Part shown: positions 9,517 to 18,802 of the stretch, piece by piece
Layout: each line of letters starts with the position of its first letter
Position numbering within the stretch: position 1 is the first letter of the stretch
Assembly (NCBI RefSeq): GCF_030406725.1
Contig: NZ_CP129107.1
Span: 496,001 to 560,000, forward strand
DNA: 64,000 bases
Origin: Alteriqipengyuania flavescens
GTDB taxonomy: Bacteria > Pseudomonadota > Alphaproteobacteria > Sphingomonadales > Sphingomonadaceae
Direction of reading: 5' to 3'
Notes under the pieces: generated by a model
What the model was told of the DNA's origin: nothing
Databases searched by the model: none
What the model saw: only the letters and a program-made list of their open reading frames with translations
Program-made: the position numbers and the translations under genes

Positions 9517-10254
9517 GTGAAGCTTGTCCTCGCCGCAATGGAGCCCGGTGGCGGGCCGGAGATCTTCGCCGCATTGCAGGGCGAAGGGGCGAGCGCGGGT
9601 CGGCCCGTCGCCTTCGTGCGCCTGTCGCGCTGCAACCTTGCCTGCGTGTGGTGCGACACGCCCTACACCTGGCATTTCGAAGGCGACGAACGCCCGCACG
9701 AAAGCGGGGAGGAATGGCCGCGCAAGCCCAACCAGGTCACGCTGGACGTGGCCGACGTGGCGGAGCGCATCCTTTCTTTGGGGCAGGACCGGCTCGTCAT
9801 AACGGGCGGCGAACCGCTGCTCCAGGGCGCGGCGCTGGCGGAACTGGTCGCCCTGCTGCCCGACATGACCGTGGAGATCGAGACCAACGGCACCACCACC
9901 GCGCCGCCGCCGCTCGACATTCGCATCGACCAGTACAACGTCAGCCCCAAGCTCGCCCACAGCGGCAACCCGCGCGAGCTGGCGCTGGTCGCCGAGCGGC
10001 TGGACGCCTACGCTACCGATCCGCGCGCGTTCTTCAAGTTCGTGATCCAGCGCGAGGAGGACCTTGACGAGGTGCTGGCGCTGAAGGAACGCTATCGGTT
10101 CCCGAACGAACGCACGTTCCTGATGCCCGAAGGCACCAGCAGCGACATGCTGCGCTGGCGCGCCACCTGGCTGGAGCAACTTTGCCTGAAGCACGGTTTG
10201 CGCTTCAGCGACCGCCTGCACATCCATATCCACGGTGACACGCGGGGGACCTGA
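9517..10254 (+). CDS. queE: 7-carboxy-7-deazaguanine synthase
   Basis: Radical SAM enzyme of queuosine biosynthesis that turns 6-carboxytetrahydropterin into 7-carboxy-7-deazaguanine. The [4Fe-4S] motif is CX3CX2C (Cys39, Cys43, Cys46, in RCNLACVWC), the spacing used by QueE. The substrate-shaping FAALQGEG and the SAM-binding TGGEPLLQ follow. The GTG at 9517 is preferred since it gives the usual N-terminus ahead of the QGEG motif; an ATG at 9538 is the alternative. It starts 7 bases after valS. Confidence 0.93.
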   Translation: MKLVLAAMEPGGGPEIFAALQGEGASAGRPVAFVRLSRCNLACVWCDTPYTWHFEGDERPHESGEEWPRKPNQVTLDVADVAERILSLGQDRLVITGGEPLLQGAALAELVALLPDMTVEIETNGTTTAPPPLDIRIDQYNVSPKLAHSGNPRELALVAERLDAYATDPRAFFKFVIQREEDLDEVLALKERYRFPNERTFLMPEGTSSDMLRWRATWLEQLCLKHGLRFSDRLHIHIHGDTRGT

Positions 10255-10255
10255 G

Positions 10256-10669
10256 GTGAAACGCGCGGTCATCGCGCTGGGCATCATCTGGGTGGCGGCG
10301 CTGCATGGGATTGCGGCGCTCACCTTCTTCGCGCCGCACTTGCTGGCGGACCAGACCTAGCGGCTCGGCCTCGATCCGCCGGAGCCGACCGCCTATGTGG
10401 CGGAGCGGCATCGCTATCTCGTCAATCTCGACGCGCAGGGCGAACCGGGCGGTATCGTGCTGATCGGCACGAGCCATCTTGAAGGCTTGGACCCTGCCCT
10501 CTTCGGCCGGCCGGTGCGCAATTACGCGATCGGCACCGACACGCTGCGCAATATCGCTGCGCGCGTGGGCGACTATCGCAACCTCGGCAATGCACGCGCC
10601 ATCGTGCTGCATGGCTACGGCCCGCGCTGGAGGCGCTGGCCCCGCGGCAATAGCGCTTACTTGCCCTGA
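10256..10669 (+). pseudogene. Decayed SGNH-hydrolase-like membrane protein
   Basis: A GTG two bases after queE opens a frame encoding an N-terminal hydrophobic segment, which hits TAG at 10358-10360 after 34 codons. The same frame then continues without a break to 10669 and contains an SGNH-like start (VLIGTSHLEG) followed by NYAIGTDTLRNI. The downstream catalytic Asp/His part is missing; the frame ends within the 3' end of the convergent HerA gene. A premature stop and a lost C-terminus indicate a pseudogene. A TAG read-through or sequencing error would still leave a truncated protein. Confidence 0.65.
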
Positions 10670-12549
10670 CTGCGCCAGCGGTCGACCGTGCGGATGACAA
10701 GGTCTTCCTCGCCGCCCGACTTGCTCCACAGATCGACGAAGCTGGGATCGTCGGATGCCGGGCGCTTCACTTCCTCGAGATTGTCGAAGCTGACGCGGAT
10801 CGGGATCGATACGCCTTCGCCGCAGATGATGCATTCGCGGTTGCGCAGCGCCGGGATCGAATCGAGGAACCCGCGGCTGCCTTCCGGCATGGCAGCGCGC
10901 ACGAAATCCTGGTCGCGGTCGTTGTTGAGGCGCATCGAAATGATCGTCCCGCACTGCGACAGCACGCCTTCGGCAAGGTCGGAGGGGCGCTGGGTGATGA
11001 GGCCCAGGCTGATGCCGTACTTGCGGCCTTCCTTGGCGATGCGGCTGAGGATCGTGCCGACGGAGGAACCGTCCGCGTTCTTCTCGTTCGGTACGTAGCG
11101 GTGGGCCTCCTCGCACACGAGCAGGATGGGCTTGGTCGCCTCGTTCCGGCCCCAGATCGCGAAGTCGAACACCAGGCGGCTGAGCACCGCGACCACCGTG
11201 CTGGTGATGTCCGACGGCACGCCCGACACGTCGATGATGGAAATCGGCTTGCCGTCCGAAGGCATGCGGAAGATCTTCGAGATGAAGTCCGCCATCGTGT
11301 CGCCCACCAGCATGCCGGAGAACATGAACTGGTAACGCGGATCGGCCTTCAGCTCATCGATCTTGGTCTTGATGCGCATGAACGGGGCGGAGCTGGACGC
11401 CTTGTCGAGCTTGCCCATCTCGTCCTGGATGATGCCGGTCAGGTCGCTGAGGAGGTATGGGATCGGCGAATCCACCGTGATCTTGCCGAGCTGTTCGGCC
11501 AGCCGGTTCTTCGACCGCGCCTTCAGCAGGCACTTGGCGAGGATGTCGCTGTCTTCCTGGAACTCCTTGCCCTCGGTCGACAGCAGGACTTCGCAATGTT
11601 CCTCGAAATTGAGCAGCCAGTACGGCATCTGGAGGTTGTCGACGTCGAAGATCACGCCGGTGTTGCGGAACGCCGCCGAATATTCGCCGTGCGGGTCGAT
11701 CATCACGATGTGACCTTCCGGCGCGGCATCGCAGATCTTGTGCAGGATCAGCGCGGCGCTGGTCGACTTACCGGTACCGGTCGAGCCCAGCAGCGCGAAA
11801 TGCTTGCCCAGCATGGCGTCGATGTAGATGCCGGCGCGGATGTCCTTGGTGGGATAGACGGTGCCGACGCGGATCGAGCTGCGCCCGTCCGACGCGTAGA
11901 TCTGCTTGAGGTCGGCCGTGGTGGCGGGATAGACCATCGCGCCGGGGATCGGGTAGCGGGTCACACCGCGGCGGAAGCCGTGGATGCGCCCGGTCAGCTT
12001 CTCTTCCTGCCCTTCGCCGAGAAAGTCGATGCCGGCGATGATCCCGCCGCCCTGGCGCCGTTCCTGGCGCTGGTCGCGCACATTGGCGAGCAACCAGCCA
12101 TCGGCGGCGCGGATCTTGACCTGGCTACCCACTTGCCCGGCCAGCGCAATGGACGGGTCGCCATCCCTGGCACATTCGTTGAGGCGCTTCGGGTCGAGCG
12201 CGATCTGCGAACCGGATCCGGCGATTTCGAGGACGACGCCGATGGGCTTCACATTGTCCGCCGGTTCGGCCTGGTCGACGCTTTTCGGCGCGGCAGTGGC
12301 AGGCGCAGGTTCAGGCACAGGTTTGGCGACAGGTTGCGCGGGCGCTTCGGCGCGGGCCGGTGCAGGCTGCGGCGCTTCACCCGAAGGTGCGAGGCGGATC
12401 GCGGAACCCAGTCCGCCCGCCGGCTGCGCGGCAGGCCGCCCGGTGTCCGCTTCGCCCGTGGGAGCGGTACCGTGCGCGGCGGGGGAAAAACGCTGGTGCC
12501 CCATGTCGGTCATCGAAAAACCTTCCTGACGATTACCCGTATTCGCCAT
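10657..12549 (-). CDS. HerA-like ATPase (DUF87 family)
   Basis: 630 residues. After about 80 Pro/Ala-rich, probably disordered residues there is a HAS-barrel-like region, then a FtsK/HerA ATPase domain with Walker A GSTGTGKS (about residues 254-262) and Walker B ILLVCEEAH (about 475-485). HerA proteins form hexameric DNA translocases; in archaea they work with the nuclease NurA in end resection. No NurA-like gene is next to it, and the stand-alone alphaproteobacterial members are uncharacterised. An alternative start is the ATG at 12513. Confidence 0.85.
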   Translation of the reverse strand: MANTGNRQEGFSMTDMGHQRFSPAAHGTAPTGEADTGRPAAQPAGGLGSAIRLAPSGEAPQPAPARAEAPAQPVAKPVPEPAPATAAPKSVDQAEPADNVKPIGVVLEIAGSGSQIALDPKRLNECARDGDPSIALAGQVGSQVKIRAADGWLLANVRDQRQERRQGGGIIAGIDFLGEGQEEKLTGRIHGFRRGVTRYPIPGAMVYPATTADLKQIYASDGRSSIRVGTVYPTKDIRAGIYIDAMLGKHFALLGSTGTGKSTSAALILHKICDAAPEGHIVMIDPHGEYSAAFRNTGVIFDVDNLQMPYWLLNFEEHCEVLLSTEGKEFQEDSDILAKCLLKARSKNRLAEQLGKITVDSPIPYLLSDLTGIIQDEMGKLDKASSSAPFMRIKTKIDELKADPRYQFMFSGMLVGDTMADFISKIFRMPSDGKPISIIDVSGVPSDITSTVVAVLSRLVFDFAIWGRNEATKPILLVCEEAHRYVPNEKNADGSSVGTILSRIAKEGRKYGISLGLITQRPSDLAEGVLSQCGTIISMRLNNDRDQDFVRAAMPEGSRGFLDSIPALRNRECIICGEGVSIPIRVSFDNLEEVKRPASDDPSFVDLWSKSGGEEDLVIRTVDRWRSQGK

Positions 12550-12613
12550 CGGTTACGGCGGGATTGGTTAAATTGGCGCTAAGATTTGGCGGCTTGCGCC
12601 GACCGCAAATCGC

Positions 12614-13366
12614 CTAGATGAATGCGAAGAGGCGGCCCGCGATCCAGCCAAGCAGGATCGACAGGCAGATCGCCAGCAGCCCGTACCAGAACCCGTTGTC
12701 GAGCGCGAAAAGCTCCACGTCCCGCTCGAACCCCGTCTTGCGCACCTCCACCTCCGACACGGCGGAGGCGAGGACGCGGCCGTCGCGGATGGCGAAAGTC
12801 TCTGCCGTGTAAGTGCCGGCTGACACGTTCGACGGCAGCGGGATGCGCGCCTGGTAAAGCACGTCGTCGCTGATCGTCACGCCGCTAGCCTGCTCGAAAA
12901 ACAGGCCCTGTTCGCTGCGCAAATCGACCAGTCCCGCGGCGAAGCGCGCCTGTTCTTCGGGGTCGATGGCGCCGACCGGCGACAGCTGCAGCCAGCGCAG
13001 GCCGAGTTCGTAGATCGCCGCCGTCTTGTCGTCGACGATGGCCGGGATGGGGCGCGAGGATGCCACGGCGTAAAAGCTGGGGGCGGACCGGAATTCGGTG
13101 GAATCCGCATTCATCCACACGCCGAAGATGCGGTCCTTTTCACGCAGCCGGATCGCCTCGGTCGGGCCTTTCAGGACCACGGCGATATCGTATTGCCCAC
13201 CGGCGCGGGTGCCGGCGGGATCGAGGATGGCGCCGAAGAGGAGCAGTTCGGTGCCGGTAAAGCCCTGCTGCAGCGCGACTTCGTGCTGTGAGACTTCGGG
13301 CACCAGGATCGGCTCGCGCTGGGCGGTGCACAGGACGAGCGCGAGAATGGCGAGCAGCACCCTCAT
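12614..13366 (-). CDS. TIGR02186 family membrane-anchored protein
   Basis: 250 residues: signal peptide (about 1-17), a periplasmic beta-rich region and a C-terminal membrane helix (about 225-247). The sequence fits the TIGR02186 family of alphaproteobacteria (VPEVSQHEV, TGTELLLFGA, DRIFGVWMN), whose function is unknown. Its ATG overlaps the stop of the TauE/SafE gene upstream, and this pairing is a recurrent arrangement in the class, so it is probably an accessory to that transporter. Confidence 0.8.
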   Translation of the reverse strand: MRVLLAILALVLCTAQREPILVPEVSQHEVALQQGFTGTELLLFGAILDPAGTRAGGQYDIAVVLKGPTEAIRLREKDRIFGVWMNADSTEFRSAPSFYAVASSRPIPAIVDDKTAAIYELGLRWLQLSPVGAIDPEEQARFAAGLVDLRSEQGLFFEQASGVTISDDVLYQARIPLPSNVSAGTYTAETFAIRDGRVLASAVSEVEVRKTGFERDVELFALDNGFWYGLLAICLSILLGWIAGRLFAFI

Positions 13367-14277
13367 AGCGGGTCGACCGTGTAGATGTCCGCCGGCGTCA
13401 CACCAAGGTCGAACACCATCTTGAGGGCCAGCGCCAGGACGATGGCGGCCAGGACCAGGCGGAGGATTTCGGGCTTGGCGCGCGCGGCGAACTTGGCGCC
13501 CAGCTGCGCGCCGGTGACCGATCCGAACAGCAGGATCGCGGCGAGCACGATGTCCACCGCCCGGGTGGTCAGCGCGTGCATCATCGTGGTCGCCATCGTC
13601 ACGAACAGGATGACGAACAGCGAGGTGCCGACCACTACGCCCGCGCTCATGCCGAGGATATACAGCATCGCCGGGACCATGATGAAGCCGCCGCCTACCC
13701 CCAGCAGCATCGTCAGGATGCCGACCAGTATGCCCAGCACCAGCGGGGCGATGGGCGAGATGTAGAGGCCCGAGGAATAGAAGCGCCAGCGGAACGGCAA
13801 GTTCGCCACCAGCGGGTGGTGCCGGCGGCGCGCGGCCCTGCGCACTTCGCCCCCGCGCTGGCGGCGCAGCGCGTCCATCCCTTCGCGCGCCATCAGCGTG
13901 CCGATGCTGGTGAGCAGGATCACGTAGAGGATGTTGATTACCGTATCGATCTGGCCGAGCGAGCGGAGGAAGTTGAATAGCAGCGCGCCGATCCCGGTGC
14001 CCAGCACGCCGCCCGCGACGGTGACGAGGCCCATCCGGTAATCGACTCCGCCGCGCCGCGTGTGGGCGAACACGCCGGAGACGCTGGCGCCGGTCACCTG
14101 GCTGGCAGCGGAGGCGGCGGCCACGGTGGGCGGCACGCCGTAGAAGATCAGCAGCGGCGTCGTCAGGAACCCGCCGCCCACGCCGAACATGCCGGACAGG
14201 ATGCCGGTCACCCCGCCCAGAGCCAGGATCACCCAGCCGTTGACGGCGAGATTGGCGATGGGGAGGTAGATATCCAT
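13363..14277 (-). CDS. TauE/SafE family membrane transporter
   Basis: 304 residues with eight or so hydrophobic segments and the two internal repeats of the family: GGVTGILSGMFGVGGGFLTTPLL near the N-terminus and a second GVGGGFIMVP after about residue 200 mark the paired signatures. TauE/SafE proteins export sulfite, sulfoacetate or related organosulfur anions. Forms a two-gene operon with the TIGR02186 protein. The substrate is inferred from the family only. Confidence 0.88.
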   Translation of the reverse strand: MDIYLPIANLAVNGWVILALGGVTGILSGMFGVGGGFLTTPLLIFYGVPPTVAAASAASQVTGASVSGVFAHTRRGGVDYRMGLVTVAGGVLGTGIGALLFNFLRSLGQIDTVINILYVILLTSIGTLMAREGMDALRRQRGGEVRRAARRRHHPLVANLPFRWRFYSSGLYISPIAPLVLGILVGILTMLLGVGGGFIMVPAMLYILGMSAGVVVGTSLFVILFVTMATTMMHALTTRAVDIVLAAILLFGSVTGAQLGAKFAARAKPEILRLVLAAIVLALALKMVFDLGVTPADIYTVDPL

Positions 14278-14363
14278 GGGCCGCCCAGCCGTAACCGCCG
14301 CAGCCCGCTAACGGAAGCGGCGAAGCGCCTTTGTGAGCGGGTTTTCGTGCCTCGCCCGCCCAG

Positions 14364-15503
14364 TCAGAAGCCGATCGTCACGGTCACGGCCGGCCCCGAT
14401 GCGGGCGCGGCATCGCCTCCAACGCGAAAGCGCCAGTCGAGCGCCACCTGCGCGGCAGGCTGGCCGAGGTCCAGTTGCATCGTCGCACCAGGACCGACGT
14501 CGAGCCTTGCCGCGCCTTCCTGCGCCCCGCCCCACGCGCCGCCGCCGGCCCGCAGGCGCACCCTGCCGCCGCCGAGCGCAGCGACCTCGCGGTCGATCCG
14601 CACCTGCCCGTCGACGAAAGCGGTCGCGTCGCGGCCCGTGACGTAGCCGCCCTGCAGGTACGCTTCGGCCCGCAAGCCGAGCGGCAAGCTCTGTACGGGC
14701 AATTCGGTCCACGCGAGCGCCGCCGCGCGCGTGTCCGTGCCGCCGCGGACGTCCCGCACGCGCCCTTCGACCGCGGCCACCACCGGCACACGGGCAAGCG
14801 GCCGTGCGCTCAGGCCGAGCGCGAGCTCGCTATCCGCAGCGTTGCGCGCCAGCGAGCGGTTGACCCGCGCGTAAGCGGTCGGGCGATTGTCGCTGCCGCC
14901 TAGCCGGTAACGCACGACGGCGCCGGCCTGGCTGCCCCCGTAGGGCGGCGAAAGCGACGATAGGGCGGCGGAAGAACCATCGCGGGCCAGCAGCCAGACG
15001 CCGGCGGACCAGCGGCTCGCGGGACGTTGGTCGATGACATAGGCTGGCGACAGCGGGCCGGCGGGACGGATCGACGAAAGCGACATCGCTGCAGGCTGCG
15101 AATAGGGGGCCCTTGCACCCGGCGACCAGATTTGCGGCAGGCCCACAGGCCCCGCTGCGGGGAAAGACAGGTGCGCCCCCGCAACGCGAGGAGCCAGCCG
15201 GCCGGGCGGCGGCGAAAACCGGGCGACGTGGGACCGAAACACGGTCGGGTCCAGTGGCTGTGGCGGCACGGCTTTCTGCGCCCACCCGCGCTTGGCCGAG
15301 GGGACTATACGCAGAGGCACCGCAGGGCGCGCCGCTCCTTCAGCGCCGGTCCCGGCAAAGGGCGGCGGCGGAGCAAAGAATTCGGGCGCTTGGGGCGGGG
15401 GGCCGTCCCATGCGGCAAGGCGGATCGCAATCCATGCGAGGCCAATCGCAGCAACGGCGAATAGCGGCTGTCCGCGGCGTGTGACGACGCCTTCTGAGCT
15501 CAT
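14364..15503 (-). CDS. NfrA C-terminal-like outer-membrane protein
   Basis: 379 residues. One hydrophobic helix (about residues 14-27), a Pro-rich linker, then a beta-rich C-terminal half with alternating strands that ends in Phe (VTVTIGF), as an outer-membrane barrel should. The C-terminal half resembles the NfrA (phage N4 adsorption protein A) C-terminal domain, but the TPR region of NfrA is absent. The ATG overlaps the stop of the glycosyltransferase (ATGA), so the two form a pair, probably making and exporting a surface glycan. The N-terminal helix could be a signal peptide or an anchor. Confidence 0.6.
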   Translation of the reverse strand: MSSEGVVTRRGQPLFAVAAIGLAWIAIRLAAWDGPPPQAPEFFAPPPPFAGTGAEGAARPAVPLRIVPSAKRGWAQKAVPPQPLDPTVFRSHVARFSPPPGRLAPRVAGAHLSFPAAGPVGLPQIWSPGARAPYSQPAAMSLSSIRPAGPLSPAYVIDQRPASRWSAGVWLLARDGSSAALSSLSPPYGGSQAGAVVRYRLGGSDNRPTAYARVNRSLARNAADSELALGLSARPLARVPVVAAVEGRVRDVRGGTDTRAAALAWTELPVQSLPLGLRAEAYLQGGYVTGRDATAFVDGQVRIDREVAALGGGRVRLRAGGGAWGGAQEGAARLDVGPGATMQLDLGQPAAQVALDWRFRVGGDAAPASGPAVTVTIGF

Positions 15504-16906
15504 GCCCGCGCGTCTCCGGAGCGCAAGTGAGCCGGATGATCGAAATGCTCGGTCTTGTCCCAGATCGCGGGGCCGCCCCGCAAGGTACGCCAGTAAGCCA
15601 CCATCGCGCGGCGCGCGGCGATGATTGCGATAATGTTTGCGATGGGTATGCGCGCCAGCGCCAGCAGGCCCTGCACAAGCCCGTATTCCCGCGCGGTAAA
15701 GGCGAGCCGGTTGAGCGCCCGCCATGCGAAGAAGGCGATATTCACGACCACGATCGTCTCTGCAACCGGATCGAGACGGTAAGGCCGATCCGCCCCTGCA
15801 AAGCCTGCCAGCATCAGGATGCCCGACACCACTAGCAGCGCATAGGCCGCCGCCAGCACCAGCGCGGTGAACGGCCCGCGCCGGTCGCGCAGCCGCATCC
15901 ACAATTCGCGCGCGGAACGGGCCCAGCCGAGCCGGTCCCACCCCTGGAAGGCGATCCCGTGCAGCCAACGCGTCTTCTGCCGGACCGCATCGCCCAGTTC
16001 GGCGGGGAAATAGGAGCTGGTGGCAACCAGCCGCCCGTTCTCGTCACGCGCGCGCAAGAACATGGTACGGCCGCCCCCTTGCGCGATTGACAGGCCGAGC
16101 TCGTAATCCTCGGTCAGCGAGTCGGCGGCGAAGGGCGCGCCATGCCGTCCGGCGGCGCGAGCCACACGTTCCAGCGCCGTCCGGTCGATCGCGCAGCCGA
16201 CCCCGGCACCGGGCAGGCCGGCCCCCAGCGCGGAGCGGACCACCATGGCCTTCGCGTGGGCTTCCGCGAATTCGTCGGCGTAGTGGCCGGCAATGAACTG
16301 GCCATCCGCAGGGATGGCGGGCAGCACGGGAAGCTGGACGAAGTCCGCGCTGTTCAAGGCACGGTCGAGCAGCGCCAGGGCAGCGGGATGCACCATGTCC
16401 TCCGCATCGTGCATCACCACCATGCGCATGCGTGCACCTTCGCGCTCTTCGTCCTGCGCGATCGCCCGGTACAGCCGGTTGAGGCAATCGGCCTTGGTCG
16501 TCGGGCCAAATGCGGAATGCACGATCAGCCGTACGCGCGGATCGCCTCTCGCTGCCCGCTGGACTGCGGCGATCGTCGCCGGATCGTTGCGATAGGTGCC
16601 GACGTAGACCCGCATTTCAGCATAAGGCCAGACGGCAAGCATGTGGCGAACGGTAGTCCCGATCACGGCTGCCTCCCGCCAGGCAGGAATGACGACGGCC
16701 GCGGGGCCAATCAGTGCGGTATCGCGCGCGATTGCAGTCTCGATACTCTCGGTCCGCACCCGCCCCTTGAGCCGCAGCCACGCCCATGCGAAATCCACGC
16801 CCAGGTCGTCGAGCGCGCCGATGATGAAAAACGTGCCGGCAAACAGTACCAGCTCACGCTCGACCAGCGCCAGTGCGGCGAGCAGCTGCGACCCGTCGAT
16901 TTCCAA
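15500..16906 (-). CDS. NfrB-like inner-membrane glycosyltransferase
   Basis: 468 residues. A membrane helix at about 14-32, a GT2-type catalytic domain with an acidic MHDAEDMVHP motif (DXD-like), an SLTEDYELG motif and a QKTRWLHGI (QxxRW-like) motif, then three or more C-terminal helices. This is the processive GT2 layout of NfrB/BcsA-type enzymes. It stops before the C-terminal MshEN (c-di-GMP-binding) domain of E. coli NfrB, so regulation must differ. The first usable start is TTG at 16906. Coupled to the NfrA-like gene. Confidence 0.75.
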   Translation of the reverse strand: MEIDGSQLLAALALVERELVLFAGTFFIIGALDDLGVDFAWAWLRLKGRVRTESIETAIARDTALIGPAAVVIPAWREAAVIGTTVRHMLAVWPYAEMRVYVGTYRNDPATIAAVQRAARGDPRVRLIVHSAFGPTTKADCLNRLYRAIAQDEEREGARMRMVVMHDAEDMVHPAALALLDRALNSADFVQLPVLPAIPADGQFIAGHYADEFAEAHAKAMVVRSALGAGLPGAGVGCAIDRTALERVARAAGRHGAPFAADSLTEDYELGLSIAQGGGRTMFLRARDENGRLVATSSYFPAELGDAVRQKTRWLHGIAFQGWDRLGWARSARELWMRLRDRRGPFTALVLAAAYALLVVSGILMLAGFAGADRPYRLDPVAETIVVVNIAFFAWRALNRLAFTAREYGLVQGLLALARIPIANIIAIIAARRAMVAYWRTLRGGPAIWDKTEHFDHPAHLRSGDARA

Positions 16907-17049
16907 AGCGCCACCCCCGTAAATCCCCTTAGCTCAGCGTAGTAACGTCATTGGGGCGCAAGGCAACCGCGGCGAGATAGGACAGGTGTAGGCCCGGGCG
17001 GCGCGGTCCGGGCTTGCATTGGCGCGGCATTTGCGAAAGAGGGGCCGCC

Positions 17050-18258
17050 ATGGCTGCCGCACCTGTATTTTTCGCCCGGGCCATCCGGCCCTTCAAGGCG
17101 CTGTTCGTCAGCGATGCCTTTGCCGGCATCCTGCTCATTTTCGTGGCCGCCGCCGCCATGATCGTGGCCAACACCGGCTTGTCGCACGCCTATCACGAGT
17201 TGTTCCACGGACGCCTTGCGTGGACGCCGATCCCCAAGCTCGACACCCTTCACCTGTGGATCAACGACGGGCTGATGGCGATTTTCTTCTTCGTCGTCGG
17301 GCTGGAAGTGAAGCGCGAGCTGATTGCGGGCAGCCTGGCCGATCCCAGGGCGCGCCGCCTGCCGGTGCTGGCCGCTGCTGCGGGCATGGCGGCGCCAGCC
17401 GCAATCTTCCTGTTCCTCGTCGGCGGCAACGCCAATTTGCATTCCGGCTGGGCCATTCCGGCCGCGACCGACATCGCCTTTGCGATGGGCGTCGTCGGGT
17501 TGCTGGGCACGCGCGTGCCCGGCCCGCTGCGCCTGTTCCTGCTGACAGTCGCCATCGTGGACGATATCGGCGCGGTCGCGATCATCGCGCTCGCCTACAC
17601 GCCCAATATCAAGCTGGTATGGCTGATCGCCTCGCTGGTGGTGCTGGCGGTCATGATCGGGATGAACCGCGCGCATGTAAGCCGCATCGCGCCCTATATC
17701 CTGGCTGCGCTCGTGCTGTGGGTCTGCGTGCTCTTTTCGGGCGTCCACGCCACGATTGCAGGCGTCGTCGCCGCCCTGACCATCCCCATGAAGCGCCGCG
17801 ACGGCCGGTCGATGCTGGAGAATATCGAACACGCGCTGGTGGGCTGGAACGCCTATCTCGTGGTGCCCGTGTTCGGCTTCGCCAATGCCGGGGTCGATAT
17901 CCGCGAACTGGGGCTCGACGCGCTGCTCGATCCTCTGCCGCTCGCCGTCGCTGCCGGCCTGGTGGCGGGCAAGCAGCTGGGCATATTCTCCGCCGTCTAC
18001 GCCGCCGACCGCGTCGGTTTCGCGCGCAAGCCTGATGGCTGCAACTGGGTGGAAATGTGGGGCGTGACGATCCTGTGCGGCATCGGCTTTACCATGTCGC
18101 TGTTCATCAGCGGCCTCGCCTTCCCCGGCTTCCCGGTGCTGGTGGAGGAAGCCAAGATCGGCATCCTGCTCGGCTCGCTGATATCGGCTCTGCTCGGTTA
18201 CGGCGTGCTGCGTCTGACTACAACGCACCCGGAAATGGCGAACCCGCAGGCGGGCTGA
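17050..18258 (+). CDS. nhaA: Na+/H+ antiporter NhaA
   Basis: Inner-membrane antiporter that expels Na+ in exchange for H+. 402 residues with about 12 helices. The ion-binding Asp pair lies in AIVDDIGAVA, and family signatures IPAATDIAFAMGV and NDGLMAIFFFVVGLE are present. The ATG at 17050 follows a GAAAGAGG-like Shine-Dalgarno and gives the standard N-terminus. It stands alone, divergent from the NfrB-like gene, with a promoter gap of about 140 bases. Confidence 0.96.
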   Translation: MAAAPVFFARAIRPFKALFVSDAFAGILLIFVAAAAMIVANTGLSHAYHELFHGRLAWTPIPKLDTLHLWINDGLMAIFFFVVGLEVKRELIAGSLADPRARRLPVLAAAAGMAAPAAIFLFLVGGNANLHSGWAIPAATDIAFAMGVVGLLGTRVPGPLRLFLLTVAIVDDIGAVAIIALAYTPNIKLVWLIASLVVLAVMIGMNRAHVSRIAPYILAALVLWVCVLFSGVHATIAGVVAALTIPMKRRDGRSMLENIEHALVGWNAYLVVPVFGFANAGVDIRELGLDALLDPLPLAVAAGLVAGKQLGIFSAVYAADRVGFARKPDGCNWVEMWGVTILCGIGFTMSLFISGLAFPGFPVLVEEAKIGILLGSLISALLGYGVLRLTTTHPEMANPQAG

Positions 18259-18276
18259 TCCCCGTTCGCCGGTTGC

Positions 18277-18714
18277 CTACCAGCTCCCGGTGTTCTCCAT
18301 GCTGGCCCAGGGTTCCTGCGGCTCGAGATAGCCTTCCTGCAGCAGCTCCACCGAAATCCCGTCGGGCGAGCGGACGAAGGCCATGTGCCCGTCGCGCGGG
18401 GGACGGTTGATCGTCACCCCGGCATCCATCAGCCGCTGGCAGGTGTCGTAGATATTCTCGACGCGGTAGGCGAGGTGGCCGAAATTGCGCCCGCCCGAAT
18501 ATTCTTCCGGCGCGCTGCCGTCTTCCGGGGGCCAGTTGTAGGTGAGCTCCAGCTCGGCCACGCCGTCCTGTCCCGGCGCGGCCATGAAGACCAGCGTGTA
18601 GCGCCCGCCTTTGCTGTCGGCGCGGCGCACCTCCTCCAGCCCGATCAGCCGGAAGAATTCGATGGCGGCATCCGGATCGGCGACCCGGATCATGGTGTGG
18701 AGATATTTGGCCAT
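18277..18714 (-). CDS. gloA: Lactoylglutathione lyase (glyoxalase I)
   Basis: Isomerises the methylglyoxal-glutathione hemithioacetal to S-lactoylglutathione. 145 residues with the VOC fold: metal-binding and substrate motifs LHTMIRVADP, ELELTYNW, GHLAYRVEN and the C-terminal IELL-type motif ISVELLQ are all visible. The ATG at 18714 starts with the typical MAKYLHTM; an upstream in-frame ATG at 18756 would add an unrelated extension. Convergent with nhaA. Confidence 0.93.
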   Translation of the reverse strand: MAKYLHTMIRVADPDAAIEFFRLIGLEEVRRADSKGGRYTLVFMAAPGQDGVAELELTYNWPPEDGSAPEEYSGGRNFGHLAYRVENIYDTCQRLMDAGVTINRPPRDGHMAFVRSPDGISVELLQEGYLEPQEPWASMENTGSW

Positions 18715-18802
18715 CGGCCTGCCCTTTCGCCCGGAAGTTGCGGTGATAGTGGTCACCGCGCTAGGCGAAGAGCAGGCCGGCTGGCAAGGCCAAGAGAATG
18801 GG

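Noticed and set aside
8166-9659. Long minus-strand frame opposite valS
   Set aside because: High-GC antisense frames are common here; the protein has no family features and valS is certain.
15504-15968. Upstream extension of the NfrA-like protein
   Set aside because: The extra sequence is an Arg/Pro-rich shadow of the glycosyltransferase frame; ATG 15503 coupled to its stop is the natural start.
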